Shown one piece after another: positions 46,428 through 58,745 of a DNA stretch of 64,000 nucleotides (position 1 is its first letter; each line of letters starts with the position of its first letter). A program made the position numbers and the translations under genes. The notes under the pieces were generated by a model. That model worked only from the letters and a program-made list of their open reading frames with translations. It searched no databases and had not been told where the DNA came from. Source of the stretch: Notospermus geniculatus (taxonomy: Eukaryota > Nemertea > Pilidiophora > Heteronemertea > Lineidae); assembly GCA_002633025.1 (NCBI GenBank), contig NMRB01001618.1, positions 72,223 through 136,222 of the forward strand, given 5' to 3'.

Positions 46428-46528
46428 ATTATATAGGAAGTCAACTTCCAGAATTTTAACACACTGTGAAAATCCAGAAAAGACCCTCCACTTAGTGAGC
46501 TCTGTCGCCACCAGGCTTGTTTTTCCCT

Positions 46529-47008
46529 TTAGGCGTCATTACATCTCATCTTGCGGATTACAGGAGAGATAAACGGTTCGATTTCCTCCTTTCTCTTCGG
46601 CGACAGGTAACGATATCCTTGGAGTTTCCCCACGCAACTTGCCGTCCCACAGCGGCAGTCGAACTTTTCAGTCATGTCGTACTCTGTGATAGGGTAGAAA
46701 AATGTAATTTCCTCGCCTTTCTTGATTGGTTTAATGGAAACCAGCTCCCATGGAAAATTTTCATAACGATACGCACTGTTCGGCTCACACGAATGCTGTG
46801 TGTACTTCAGCGGAGGGTGAGTATCCAAGTGCTGATTCAATCCGACTTGCACAGAATGCATGGTGGGTTTGTCATATCTCTGGGGGCCTGTCAATTTGCA
46901 TATGATCTCCCCAGCGGGGATATCAACAAGAGCCACGTGGTGGAAACCATCATCTTTTTCGACACTGTGGGAATAAGGGTGCTGCGATGGCTTGGTTTCT
47001 GTCATCAT
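46529..47008 (-). CDS. Short SET-domain protein (putative lysine methyltransferase)
   Basis: An open frame of 159 residues, with the start at MMTETKP (47008). The SET features run in order: an N-terminal strand region VALVDIPAGEIICKL (about 25-39), QHSCEPNSAY (the NHSC-x-PN cofactor motif, here with Gln first), KKGEEITFFYP (the GEEL-x-x-Y motif), and a post-SET CRCGTASCVG zinc cluster. The domain is nearly the whole protein, so there is no reader or DNA-binding module. The catalytic Tyr position is FFYP, as in the family. A strong splice acceptor (TTCTTTTCCAG) lies just before the ATG, so an upstream exon, coding or untranslated, is possible. The frame continues upstream to 47119 only through low-complexity repeats. 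The substrate (histone or otherwise) cannot be told. Confidence 0.75.
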   Translation of the reverse strand: MMTETKPSQHPYSHSVEKDDGFHHVALVDIPAGEIICKLTGPQRYDKPTMHSVQVGLNQHLDTHPPLKYTQHSCEPNSAYRYENFPWELVSIKPIKKGEEITFFYPITEYDMTEKFDCRCGTASCVGKLQGYRYLSPKRKEEIEPFISPVIRKMRCNDA

Positions 47009-47042
47009 GCTGGAAAAGAACCAATCGTGTTTGTAAATATAT

Positions 47043-47088
47043 AGTATATATATATATAAAGTACGCACGCACGCACGCACGCACGCCA
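47043..47088. repeat. Compound simple repeat (TA)n and (ACGC)n
   Basis: TATATATATATATA followed by ACGCACGCACGC units, immediately upstream of the SET-domain reading frame. Translating it yields the artificial N-terminal extension of that frame. Confidence 0.9.
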
Positions 47089-48655
47089 GAAACCAGAAAC
47101 GACATGGTTTCCAATACATCGGAAACCATAATAAGGTGAATCATCCCTAACCGTTGTCGTAGGCCTAACTGAACCTGCGATAAGTCACTAATGTCTTCTT
47201 TCATCGATGAATAGAAAAATCATTGCTTGTAAATGAACCAGGACAACCAGGATTGTTGGGCTTTTCGGACATGTTGTCAAATTCGGTATCAGATAAATTG
47301 CCATCACAGTCCGGCATACTAGTATCATATCCAATCCATAGTAGGCACATTTAAGATGTTTTGGGAAGTGGTACGGAAGCTACATGTATGTATGTAGGCC
47401 TATCAGTAAAACTGACATTCTGGACGTTTTTTCTAAGCTTTTCCTATCAATCGAAGCTCAACGGGCTAACTGTCCGAAAACAGGATCACTTACATGTACC
47501 TTCTTTCCCTGATGCAAACTGTCGCAGGTGGAACTCAACGCAAGGAAAGGAAAGGAGATCACACTCTAACCATGTAAAGGGAGGAAGATCGATGGATGGA
47601 ACTGGTTACGATCGGAAGGGTGTTTGACAATGCCATGTACCAGGACCTACCAGTTCTGCCGTAAACCCCTACGCGGGATGACGAAATGCCTGGGAGTCGT
47701 TAGATCGTACAGCCAGCACAGGAAGATGATGTTGGCGAGGACTCTCTGCATATACTAGAACAATGCCCCTACGACCCGCAGCTGGCAATTAATCATAAAT
47801 TCATTCATTTATCTTCAGTTGTTGTAAAATACCCACCTGTCCAAGTAAAAGTAGGCCTAGGCATGTGGGCTAGGTCTTGTACAGTACATTAAATGTGTAT
47901 CATCCTGTGATATTTGAAATTGTATGTACACTCTCTTTTCCTCATAAGAGGTCAGTCCAAGAGAGCCATTGTCAAATTAGACAGAGGCACAATGACCTGC
48001 ATGCAGGTCACATGGATCACGTAGGGTTGGCACATTGCCCATCCACGTCTATCCAGTCTGAGGTGAAGTCCCAACCAAGCAAGAAACCTAATGGGATTGG
48101 CAACAAAATAAACCTTTAACCTGTCTCTTCGGGTTAAAAGAAGCATAAGAAACCATAACCGGCGTGTCCGTAGAACCATTGGCTCTAAAGATAATCGCCG
48201 CCAACGGCATTAATATCGAGCGCGGTAAATGACACTTTTTTCAAGAGATTTCGTTGTTGTCGTGTTCTAATCGTTACGAAAATCCTCCGACAATCCGCGA
48301 GATAATCTGCAAACGCCCACTTAATACAAAAGGAACAAGCTGCATTTGTGATGATGTTACGCAAGCAGCACTTCTTACGTGATCTGTGCATCTCTCTTTT
48401 GTGAAAGTAAGTAAAACATTCTGTTCGTAGGCATTCAGCAGAATGTGTCATTAGGGACACCCTTCTATAGTCTGAGTGATATTTTCACATAAAATACGGG
48501 CCAAGCGTTGGTGGCATACCAAGATCACATTTGAAGACTTTCACACGATCCTGATGAGTGGCGTTTATAATACATTGCGCGACCACGCTTTGTCATTTCC
48601 TCGCCCGCTGCTTTTGAACAAAACTTTTCCGCGTTCGTGTCCGTGGTCGCTGTGA

Positions 48656-48773
48656 GGCTGACTATCGGATGACACGTGACACGAACACGCAGGCGAACAA
48701 AGGTTTCATGGGGATGTGAAGCCATTGTTCGCCTGCGTGTTCGTGTCGCGTGTCATCCGATGTAAAATCAGCC
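48656..48773. mobile_element. Second member of the GGCTGA / ACACGAACACGC MITE family
   Basis: GGCTGACTATCGGATGACACG, then ACACGAACACGCAGGCGAACAA, is mirrored by TTGTTCGCCTGCGTGTTCGTGT and TCATCCGATGTAAAATCAGCC. It shares the core GACACGAACACGCAGGCGAACAA with the element at 20962-21092. The flanks do not show a clean duplication. Confidence 0.75.
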
Positions 48774-51700
48774 TAAAGGATGTTGACCCACCTGAACCGG
48801 TGTCCCCCTGGAATTGAAGTCCGGTTTTATTGTTCAAAACTTTATGATTCCTTTCTCCTAATGACACGAGAGATTTTTTTCTTCGATCTCTTAGAGAACC
48901 GAACATCAAAACACAAAATCCCTTTGGGGTCTATCCAATCGTTATTCCCACTTTGCCAGGAACAACATAGCCATGCTTGCCTCTTGCTTAGTATTCGCCG
49001 TCTGCTGTGCTTTCATCCCAGCTGTACCACATCATTAGGCGGACCAAATATCCGAAGATCCCTCCGCAGCAACTTGTTGTCTGATCTTTTATTGTGCCAA
49101 ATCCCACAGAGCCCTCTGGCGCAATATTGCGTATGTTGTCCGGAGGGCGGCCGCGTTTTTCTCAGACGTTTTTACCCAGTATGACATGAGGAAGATGACG
49201 GATGTGAATTGAGACAGGAATAAAAGCTAACCGTGCGTTGATAGAGCCAATAATGTCAGGTACTACCGAAAATATCTTATTTATTTTTGGTACATGTACT
49301 ACGTATAAGTATTGAACTGAAAACAAAATGGTAGTTGTTACCCTTTCAAAACATGAGTATCTCAACGGCTACAGCCACCAGTCCTACCCATCTAAGAGAG
49401 ATGCATGCATTGCTTCTCCATAGATTGTTGTGTCCATCTCCCTCGGCGCCTTGTTACTGGTAAACTCCACCCGCAGTTTCAAACCGCGACCTACTACGTT
49501 ACCCGCGCTCAACTGCTATTATTGACGCCAGCCTTGAAGTATGACCAACAGACGGCGTTAGGTGTCCCGATTCGGGGAATACCCGTTGGGAATGTGCCAA
49601 AATGTGCGGTGCGACTTGCCAATCTCGTACCCAGATCTACCTCATCCGAGGATATCTCTGGAAAGGGCTGGCGACTTGTCCAAAATTTCTGGACAACCGC
49701 TGGCAGCGTGCCAAAATGTTTGTTTCCCACAATATTTCGTTCTTCGATGACTGAAAAAGATCATACATGTATATGCCTAAAGAGCCATATAATACACCCA
49801 AAACACGAAGTTGTTTGAGTATTAGAGCAATTTCGAACGAATAGTTTAGTTGGGAACATCAAACCGCGGGTGTCAGCTTCGGTGTGATTTGCCTCAAAAT
49901 TAGTATATCGCGCATGCGCAGTATTCCTGAAGTCGTCAGCCCTTTCCAGTGGTGTTGTAGGAACGTAAACCCACTGGGGACGAGTTTGGCGACTTGCTGG
50001 TAAAACGGACCAAATTTGTGGTTCTCCGCCAGCTTACGTGAAGTTATTGGATTATATAGCCTTCAAAATGTCCGAAACGTGGATGCACACTAACAGGTGC
50101 GTGACAACATTGATCAAATCTGCAAACGGCGTTAATTTTGTTGACTTTCCAGTTGGAAAAATTGTGAATACACAGTTTAGCCAATCAGAAAGTGTGTAAC
50201 GGCGGCGTCGGGTAAACCCGTGATGATGGCTTGTGATTGGATCCCTCGTCAAACAGCGCCGTCTATTGATTATCCTTCAGATTTGGCGCCAATCATGCCA
50301 GTGTTTAGTGGGTCTTCTATGGCCAACTGAACACTGGGGACGAGTGTATGGTACTGGGGATGATCAAATACTATCCATTTCCTCAGTCTGGTCGTCTCCG
50401 GGAACAAAGGCGGGAAAGGGACTGGAAACTGTTCATTCCCCTTGCCTGTATTAGGCCTATAGGCGTGTACATACTTAAAGGCCTACATCGATGTGTACGT
50501 AACTGCAAATGCGTGGACAAGTAAACTACAGTGCATGGCTACTAGTAGGCCTTTACGTGAATAAAATGGTATAATAGGGCAATGTTGAGTACATGTTGCA
50601 CATTTAACCGTATTGTGTACGTGTAGGCCCACTCGTCGTTTAGCCATGTTTTATCTCGTCATCAGTGATGACTGCTGAATCTGCAGTTGCAGTTGTACTG
50701 GTATATACATGTAGTAGAGTCGCATGGTAATCTTCGACAACTTGGAGTGAAGAGATACCACAGAATATTTTCAGCAGCGAAGTAGCTACATGTAAAATGT
50801 TGAGCACAAACTATTAAATTGATGGAGAAAGCGGGACACGCCCCCGGGGGACACGCAGATACTAGGTCAGTTTTTACCCGTGGGAACCTGTTTGAACGGT
50901 TCTTTTTTGTTCTGTATCTAATCATCTAACCTCTCACCTCGTCGGAACGTTTTCTTTCTTCGACTTCCACGCCATGTGGAACTTACATGTATGATCGACG
51001 TTCATCGATCATGTGCAGTCGACGAGCTAGTCCTTGATGAGAGTATAAACACATCATAGCGTTGCAGAATTGCCTTTGTCAGTCCATAAGCCGAGGATGC
51101 AACACTGTTCGATAAAACCTCATCAGGATAACTAGTTCCCAAGGGATATCAGTGGAGGTAGATCGTCTTTCTGAGTGAATGATCAGGATACATTGTACAA
51201 TCATAATTGCCTGAGGTAAACCAGGCAAGGCATTTGTTTCAAAGACTGGTTGAGAAATCCGCATGTCTTTGTTTGTTGCTGTTTGCGATGGGTGTACTCG
51301 TTTCAAAGCTAGTTTCCGGCTCAGAGTGCTTGATAATGATTCGTCTGCAGAAAGAAGGAAAACCGAACCTTGGTTGACAATTGACATTTCCCTTCGAACA
51401 CAATATTCGACATTTTTAATGGGGATTGTTGCAGTTGATCATGACGTGATTGTAGGCCTGCTGTCGTCCGCATTGTTTTTCTTGACATTTAAGATCTCGT
51501 TATAAAGATGATTATCTCGCGCTGGGTGAGAGGATGTTAACGAGCTCTGGAAACAAAACGTCTACTGCATTGTGTGTTTGAGGTATACACAGCAGCCGCC
51601 AGCCGAAATCTACACTATTTTGCTTCTTGTTGCGTACTTTTGCTGGTAAATACAAGTAGGCCTACCTTGACCAACGCGCTCATTAGTTGATTGCTTCCTG

Positions 51701-52472
51701 CCGATAACGCATCGAAGGAAGATGGAGGTTGGCTAAAGTGAGGCGGAGTTTATATCTCCGAAACAGATTCTAAGTACTTATTTACTTCATCGTGTCCAAC
51801 TCGTTCCCGATGTTGAACGGCAATTATTCGTTTATTGTACCAATAATACGACGTGGAAGTTGCTCATTTCGACGAATCTCGGATTACTATTTCGTGACAT
51901 TTGAAATAGAGCCTTGGATAACGACACGAAATCTGTTGGACAATTGCCGATGGTATCCGCGCATTAAGCGCCTATTGTACTGTTGGCAAAGATGGGTAAA
52001 TGAGACAGGCAAACAACGGAGGGGATTATAGAGTTGGCCGCAAAGTTAATGCTTGCCTGAATGGAGTTTTTGACTGATATCTGGGAACCGATCCATTTCT
52101 TTTCATCTTCGTGTCATCTTTCGTTGTTGAGACAGAATGTAGATAAGAAGGTTGTATTCCCAATTCGGCGTTGATATGTATAGCGAAGTTCGCATTATTT
52201 AAATTCGCCCTTTCCTGTCTGGGTCCGATGAACTTATTTGTGTACACGTACTACTATAGTATGTGTGAAGTAAAGACGCTTACCCTGATACATTTGAGTA
52301 AGCTTACCAATGATAGATAATGGGTACGGTACATGTAATTGAAATAACCGCGTTTACTACAAACTGTAGGCCTATACATTTACAACTATATTTTTAGCCT
52401 TTGCGGAAGAAAATTACATAAAGCATAATAAAGCATGCATTATTCACCCTCCGTATCTCAATGAATGACAAT

Positions 52473-52600
52473 CGAGAGGTTAAGAAATCGCTCCGTTAAC
52501 GGTACACTAACGCTTACGTTATTTTTTACATTGCAAATGTACGTCAGAAATAGCGTTAGCGTTAGTGTTATCGTTAACGGAGCGGTTTCTTGACCTCTCG
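52473..52600. mobile_element. 128-bp MITE, CGAGAGGT ends with AAT duplication
   Basis: CGAGAGGTTAAGAAATCGCT, extending to CCGTTAACG, is mirrored by CGTTAACGGAGCGGTTTCTTGACCTCTCG. AAT flanks both sides. Relatives lie in the transporter spacers at about 25960-26070, 30460-30590, 34490-34640 and 38360-38510. Confidence 0.75.
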
Positions 52601-53717
52601 AATGTTTACACCCGGAGTCACAAACGTACCGGCTTTATTTTACATTTGTACAAGCATCACACAGATAACTCAAGATGAACTAACGTGATACATTTCAGTG
52701 AAGTGAAATTGCAAATGTGTATAATACATGTATTATTAAGAGTGTTTTCGCAGTCCTCGGAATAACAACGCGAACCCAATTCCATTGTTCGTCGATTGCC
52801 AGGAAAAGAGTACCGAAGGGATCTTTGCAAAACTCTCTATTGTCGGAATGATGATGTAGTTACTACGTCGTCAGACTCCGCTGCAACTGCGCCCCGGAAG
52901 AAGTATCGCCTCGTGCACCTGAACACTGTAAATTGACAAAAAAAACGTAAAAAAATCACCATCTTATTTTTATATCAATAGTAACTAGCGATTGATTTGT
53001 ATGTGGTAAGATAAGGGAACAAGCAACAAAGAAAAAAGGAAAACTTAACTCGGCAAATAATACCACAGGCGGTTCTAACATTCCGTATAATTGATTAGCG
53101 TTTGGCGCAATTTTTACCTCCATTATTTTGGCTTTATATCCTACGTATATTCTATGTATATTCGATGTATATTCTATAAAAGCTTTCGCTGCCAATATAT
53201 TCGGATACCGTGTCCTTTGCACGTCAACTTTTATGATAAAGATTTCACCCATGCATTTTTTTACCCTAATGGATGTCGCTTCCTTTTAAATGATATGATG
53301 TCAAAAGCCCCGAAGGCTCAAAGACAACTCGGAAGCTGGCAAAGACTCGTGGCACTGGAAAATATCGATTTGAGCCGGTTGAAAAATGTGCAAAAGCCAG
53401 TTGTGTCGATGTATAACGTGCGGTAAATCACCCGAAGCCAGTTGTGCCAATATTTTTTCTGTCCGAGTATAAATTTTCATACCGATTTTCATCTGTAATA
53501 CCATTAGTAATATCAACATATATCTTTGGTTAATATCTTGCACTCCGTGGTATGGTAGCATGTCGAGTGAGTTACATCAGTTCACCGTTGTGGTACATGT
53601 AGCCTGTATGAACCGGACGGTAATAGCGTGTTTTTCTGCTGCTCGTGAAGTTCTGCTGCTATGTACTCAGAGCGCATGCGCGTACCTTGTACTTGTCGCC
53701 GAATGCGCTGAACACTA
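52601..53717. other. Non-coding stretch
   Basis: AT-rich sequence without recognisable genes or strong repeats, apart from short TATATTC direct repeats near 53145-53180. A 111-codon open frame at 53091-53426 has no motif I can recognise. Confidence 0.45.
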
Positions 53718-54644
53718 GGGCCCATATGCACCAAGGTGGATAAACCTTAGATTAGGCTTAAACTAGGTTTAAGTATGGTTTAAAAAATTAATCCGCCTGC
53801 ACCAACAAGGATTAACTTTTATCCGGTGTTTAAACCACAGATTATTCTAAACCAGCCAAGGGGTAGGTTTAAACTTGGATTACGACATTTTTGAAGAAGT
53901 GACTGAAGTGACAAGATGGACTGGATCAACGCTTTGACAATTTTCAACGGCCAGAACGACTGATTTGAGATAGAAGCAATCCGATGGAGGAGTTTAGAGA
54001 TGGTGGTTTCCACACAAGACACCGTTTCACCAAGGAGAACGTTTTGCTACATGTAATTTTGGATTGGATGGAAGAAGAGATTACACCCAACTCCAACAGG
54101 AACGTTGCTGTTTCACCAATTAACAGGTTTTTACTCACGCTACGATTTTAGGCCACAGGTCATTTCCAGATGACAGATTGTGATCTGGCAGGTGTTCACC
54201 AGATTACAGTCAGCCGGATAGTGAAATAGGTGTCCCAAGCAATTGCTAGGCAGAGGGGTAGATTAAACTTGGATTAAGTCATTTTTGCCAGAGCATATAC
54301 AACGAGATCGTGTTCACAGGGTGTGACCTAATCCATTGGTAATAGCCATTTATGTTATGAAATTGGTTCAACCATGGATGAACCATGGACAACTTAATCT
54401 GTCGTTTAACTATGTTGGTGCAGGTTCAAGTTCGGATGATTTAATCCACGCTTAAGCCATGATTAGTAAGTCTAGGTTTAAGCCAAATTTTAAACCACTT
54501 TGGTGCATACGGGCCGGCCGTATGCACCAAACGAAGATAATCTTCAACTCAGGTTGAGCCACAACTTTTCAATTGTTCAGGTTTACTGGGGTAAGTTGTG
54601 GCTAAACCTGAGTTCAAGATTATCTTTGCTTGGTGCATACGGCC
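53718..54644 (+). mobile_element. PIF/Harbinger-derived element joined to a GGCC palindrome
   Basis: The left segment 53718-54515 has ends GGGCCCATATGCACCAAGGTGG and CCACTTTGGTGCATACGGGCC. It abuts a 129-bp palindrome, 54516-54644 (GGCCGTATGCACCAA ... TTGGTGCATACGGCC). CTA flanks the outer ends of the pair (53715-53717, 54645-54647). Inside the left segment, 53940-54262 translates to a decayed transposase (listed separately). The shared GGCC-TATGCA ends link the palindromic MITEs to Harbinger-type transposition. Confidence 0.75.
53940..54262 (+). pseudogene. Decayed PIF/Harbinger (HARBI1-like) transposase fragment
   Basis: One plus-strand frame reads RPERL, stop, DRSNPMEEF...FHTRHRFTKENVL...DWMEEEITPNSNRN, then NRFLLTLRF, stop, ATGHFQMTDCDLAGVHQITV-SRIVK, stop. 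That matches the N-terminal half of Harbinger transposases, whose typical words are R-F-L-L-T-L-R-F-x-A-T-G and G-V-H-Q-x-T-V-S-R. At least three in-frame stops and the absence of the catalytic DDE half show it is dead. The element is therefore non-autonomous. Confidence 0.75.
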
Positions 54645-57600
54645 CTAAGTGTTAAGTAGGTCGAAATAGTCCTGTGTTACTTTCACGTGGCGGAAAAAAT
54701 GCCAAGATGCAATCTGGTCTGCCCCATCCTCAACATGAATTATACTGATAGAATGCGTAGTCATAAATTTAAATCCAGTATTCCTTGTTATTTTAAATTT
54801 CTTAGAATGTAGGCCTTTTTTACACGCTCAGCAAGGGAACGTATACCCCAAAGGCAATCATTCCACCAACAAAACAAAACGTATCGGTGTGTGGTAATGC
54901 CGTGATTGGGAAGTTCTCCTGGGTATTGAATATTCCTTTGGCATTCCAACATTTTCAATTTTAGTCCCGCGAGGCTCATTTATCGCTTGCGCAATCATGA
55001 TTTTTGGCAGTGTAATCGGCGTACGTGGGCCATTTTTCTTGGTAACCCATGATTTTGTTTTCACCTAAATTGGCAATTAAATTTGGCAAATTACGTTTTC
55101 AATGCTGAACTCGAAATCAAGGACAACATGAGGGACTTCAGTCATGATTCATTTTCTATTTTCAAAATTTTATGTGTGCTTGTTGCTGCAGGTTAGTACT
55201 CTTTCTGACCTTCGCTTCCCAAATCGAGGAATCGCAGCAGGCCATTGCAGGCGTGTGTGATTACCATATAGTACGGCATCGTCTCGGATGTGAGATGCAC
55301 CGTTTTCTTTTCAAATAAATTATTTCGTACACACAGTCGTTATCAATAACTGACACATTTAACTCATTAATTGCATTTGGCTGTGCGAGAAAGTTGCAGC
55401 TTTTGCTCCAAACCAAAAGAAGTCTCAATTCTGGTGGTATATCCGATCCAATAGTGTAACGTCAGCGAAGCTTAATGATTATGTCTTCAGTCATCCCGAC
55501 GTTCAACGAATTACACGCTCGGAAATGAGGCGCGAATTTTACCCGAAACAACAATTTTATAGAAATTTAATGGCTTGTTGCGGAATCGCATTACATTAGC
55601 AAGTACCAACTGTTGACTTTCCTAAAAATTAACCTCATTCTCGAAATACAGTCAGAATTCTTGAATTCTTTATCTAGAACAAGATTGTTATTACAACCAA
55701 CCACAACAATCTATCATGAGAAGTCTGTAGAAATTGGATACTGAATCCAGTCTACACCTCAGAGATGACGAGAAATGTTTTTTTCTGCGTCTTTTTATGA
55801 AATAATGCGGGGAAACAGGTCGGTTTAGAGTTGCGCCGAAGTTGCACATGCAGTCGACATGCAGCGTTACCGACATGGGAAGTTCGATTATGTTCCCGAG
55901 AGAAACAACGTCAAACGTGTATTGAACACCAACTCACAGAGTACCCATCACCAAAAATAACTGTCCTCTACTATTTCTTTGAGCCATTTCTTTGAAATCG
56001 CAATCAAGCAACCGGCACGAATGCTTGGAAAATTGAATCAAGTAAATACTAGAGATGTACCAGTCCTGATTCTTCTGCGAACGCCGGACCCTGGTTTCCT
56101 TTCTATTATCGTCAGTCATTTACAGTTTCGGCTGCGGGTTGGCAGCTACGGAACGACAGTCACGAGCCACGCATTGACAGAGTCACTTTGTTGCATGTGG
56201 GTAAACTGCTAATGTGGGACCACTGCTCTGATATCAATTCATCAGTGCGTGATTCTCGCTTTCCAGCCAGATGAATACCAGAATCAATAGGTAGCCACTG
56301 TGTGGATACGATTGTTCTGGCGTGACCCTTTTTTACCGATGATCGACTACTGTATTGGCCCCCAACCAGAACGTGGGCGAAGTGAGGACTGTATTTAATA
56401 AAATTTTTTATTTTTGCTGATGTCATTCTTGGCATTTGCTTGGACAAGCGGTGGTCGAAATAAAAATAAAAATAAAATTGTATCATTCATCAAGATGGGA
56501 TTTCTGAATAAAAATAAAAACATCTAATTTTATTTTCATCTGGGAAATTTCACGTCGGCGGATCCGTAAAACAAGTAATTAAATAACTAAGGCCTTACGA
56601 CACTTGGGATCCTGATGACAAAGAACACAACTGCAGTCATTGTCATCAGTTGGTACATGTAGCTTGCTTGTCCAGACCAGTTCCCGATTGAAAGAAATAA
56701 CCCCTGTGGTGATTTTATTATCAGCTTCAACAGGTGCCACACCTTGTCCGAACATCGAAAACAGTCACTGGAGGCCAACTTTTACTTCCATCATCAGAAC
56801 AATCCAAATCCATATTTGAATCAACTGAAAATTTACCACTAACAATATCCGGGCATGATCTCACTTTTTCAGTTACTGTCTCAAGAACGCCGTACGGCAA
56901 AACAGTCCTTGGAAGACGAGTCCGTTCTTTTTCTCCTTGAGCACCATTTGTGTCAGACGCTGCCTCTGAAGACCCTGCTAAACAAACTTTTTGCTGTTCC
57001 GAGACGAGATGTTTTATCCCAGCTTCACAGACAATAGGCCTACCCTCAGTCCGACTTATTTTTGTGGGAGGCAGGGACCACTCTCCGATTTCGTTGTGTT
57101 GGCCGTACTCTTTTTTGTGAGGTCAGCGCACAAGCTGAGAGTTCCATTACCTGGTACACAGTCAAGGCATGCCACGTTCTCAGAAGACTTGTTTTTAGAG
57201 TCTGCAGTAACATAGGATATGATAAATGATATATGACTATTGTCGGAACGCCGGTGACACATATATACTACAAACATGTCAAACAAAGAACCTTTTGTCA
57301 AATAAAATCCAGGCACTGATATTTTTCATCCAGATGAGACTTTTCTGTAAGGCCACTTAAAATTAATAAATTGTTTTACATGACTCCAACTTCTGAAATG
57401 TTGGTGAGTAGGGCATTTTATACTTTATATTTTTCCTCGACAAGAAGAAGGACAGTAGAGATCACCAATACTGGAAAATTACTTTTAATTTCTCAATATC
57501 TCAACATTTTGTACAGCCCTTCTATACTTTGAGGGTTACTTCTGGTTGCCTCTCTCATTTTTCCACTTCGTGGGCAGCAAATCACCCCCATGGGCACTTG

Positions 57601-57774
57601 CTGCCATCATGACTGAGCTTGCACTGACAATCTCTAATGGTTTTTGGGATGAAAAAAATGGACTTCTTGAAAAATATAAAATATTAAATGAAATGGTCCA
57701 TGGACCATGTGCTCACTGGGTTGGACATAATAGTCTAATGACAGAGGGAGGTACATATCAGTTATGAGCAATCT
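54645..57774. other. Non-coding stretch
   Basis: No gene supported. Short open frames throughout have neither motifs nor good splice context. A (AAATAAAA)n-like tract occurs at about 56455-56525. Several segments near 56700-57200 have coding-like length but no recognisable domain. Confidence 0.45.
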
Positions 57775-58745
57775 GGGTCAAGTCAACTCCAGGCGGGTGG
57801 GACTTCGATGATTTTTGGGTTATGCCACCTGGCAGCCATATTGGATGTCCGATCGGGCTGGAAGTTCACAAGCACATTTAGGTCATCTGCAGCGGGACAC
57901 ATAGCACATTGGAGCGCTTTGGGTCAAGTCGTTCCTGAGTTACAGCACTTTGATTATTTTCGGGTTACGCCACCTGGCGGCCGTATTGGATGTCCGATCG
58001 TGCCAAAACTTTGCATGGACATAAAGGTCATCTGCAGTGGGCCACATAGCACATTGGAGTACTTTGGGTTAAGGCGTTCCAGAGTTACAGCACTTTGATG
58101 ATTTTTGGGTTACGCCACCTGGTGGCCATGTTTGAAGTCAAATCAGGCCGAAATTTGACATGCATGTAAAGGTCATCTAGATGGAGGTAAATATCAAATT
58201 TGAGCACTCTGCGTCAAGCCGTTCCCAAGTAATAGCACTTACTTGATTTTCAGTTACGCCACCTGGCGGCCATAGTGGATGTCCAATCGGGCGAAACTTG
58301 GTATTTTTTAAGGTACCCCTCCAATGCATGTTTATGCAAGATATGAATTCGCTCAGTGAAATAATGACAAACTGTGGCAGGTTCGTCACTTTTGTCGAAC
58401 TTTGACCTCTGTGACCTTGAAAAGTACGTCAAATCAAAAACCCGTTAAATATGTTGTGTATCCCTATTAGCTACACCTATGATAAAAATTTGGAGATGAT
58501 CCAGTCATTAGTTCAGGAGTTATTGCACTTTTTGTGTTTTTGGTTTCCGCCACCTAGTGGCCAAACTGAGAGTCGAATAGGACCGAAACTAGGTGTCGTG
58601 GGTCATCTAACCTAGGGGTATATACATGTATGTACCAAGTTTCAGATCAATAGCTTCAGCGGTTACGAAACGTGCCCTGCTAACGGACGACGGACGACGA
58701 CGACGGACGCTGCACCATCGTAATAGCTCACCCCAGTGAGCTAAA
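57775..58745 (-). repeat. Large dispersed repeat with four tandem units of about 145 bp
   Basis: Four units begin GGGTCAAG or GCGTCAAG at about 57775, 57920, 58065 and 58205. Each contains GGTTACGCCACCTGGCGGCC, GGATGTCCGATCGGGC and AGGTCATCT. The right part, in inverse orientation, matches the repeat in the glycosidase intron (7505-8212), including the GGGCACGTTTCGTAACC block and the CGT-rich GGTGAGCTATT end at about 58660-58745. The two copies may be the same end of a larger element. Confidence 0.75.

Larger units (their letters stand above)
45254..46528. other. Region upstream of transporter E
   Basis: No gene. It contains two clean MITEs (45354-45433 and 45580-45823), three imperfect direct repeats of about 60 bases around CCGACTG...TTTCAGTCGG (46165-46325), and a 39-base palindrome at 46389-46427. 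A fragment of the AGGAAGTCAACTTCCAGAATTTTA repeat follows at about 46437. Confidence 0.6.
47009..52472. other. Long non-coding stretch right of the SET gene
   Basis: I find no gene I would defend here. It starts with (TA)n and (GCAC)n simple repeats at 47043-47088, and holds the MITE at 48656-48773. Around 49500-50400 several non-identical segments share CACTGGGGACGAG, GGAAAGGGCTGGCGACTTG and CTGGTAAA words, as if from one decayed repeat. Open frames of up to 137 codons occur (49405-49818), but their composition and lack of recognisable motifs argue against coding. Confidence 0.5.

Noticed and set aside
47009-47119. Upstream ATG extending the SET protein
   Set aside because: The extension is encoded by TA and ACGC simple repeats, and a splice acceptor separates it from the SET frame.
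49405-49818. 137-codon open frame, plus strand
   Set aside because: No recognisable domain, an overlapping antisense frame of similar quality, and local repeats (GGCGACTTG, GGGGACGAG) suggest non-coding origin.
53091-53426. 111-codon open frame, plus strand
   Set aside because: AT-rich, no motif, and an antisense frame of similar length; no splice or start context stands out.
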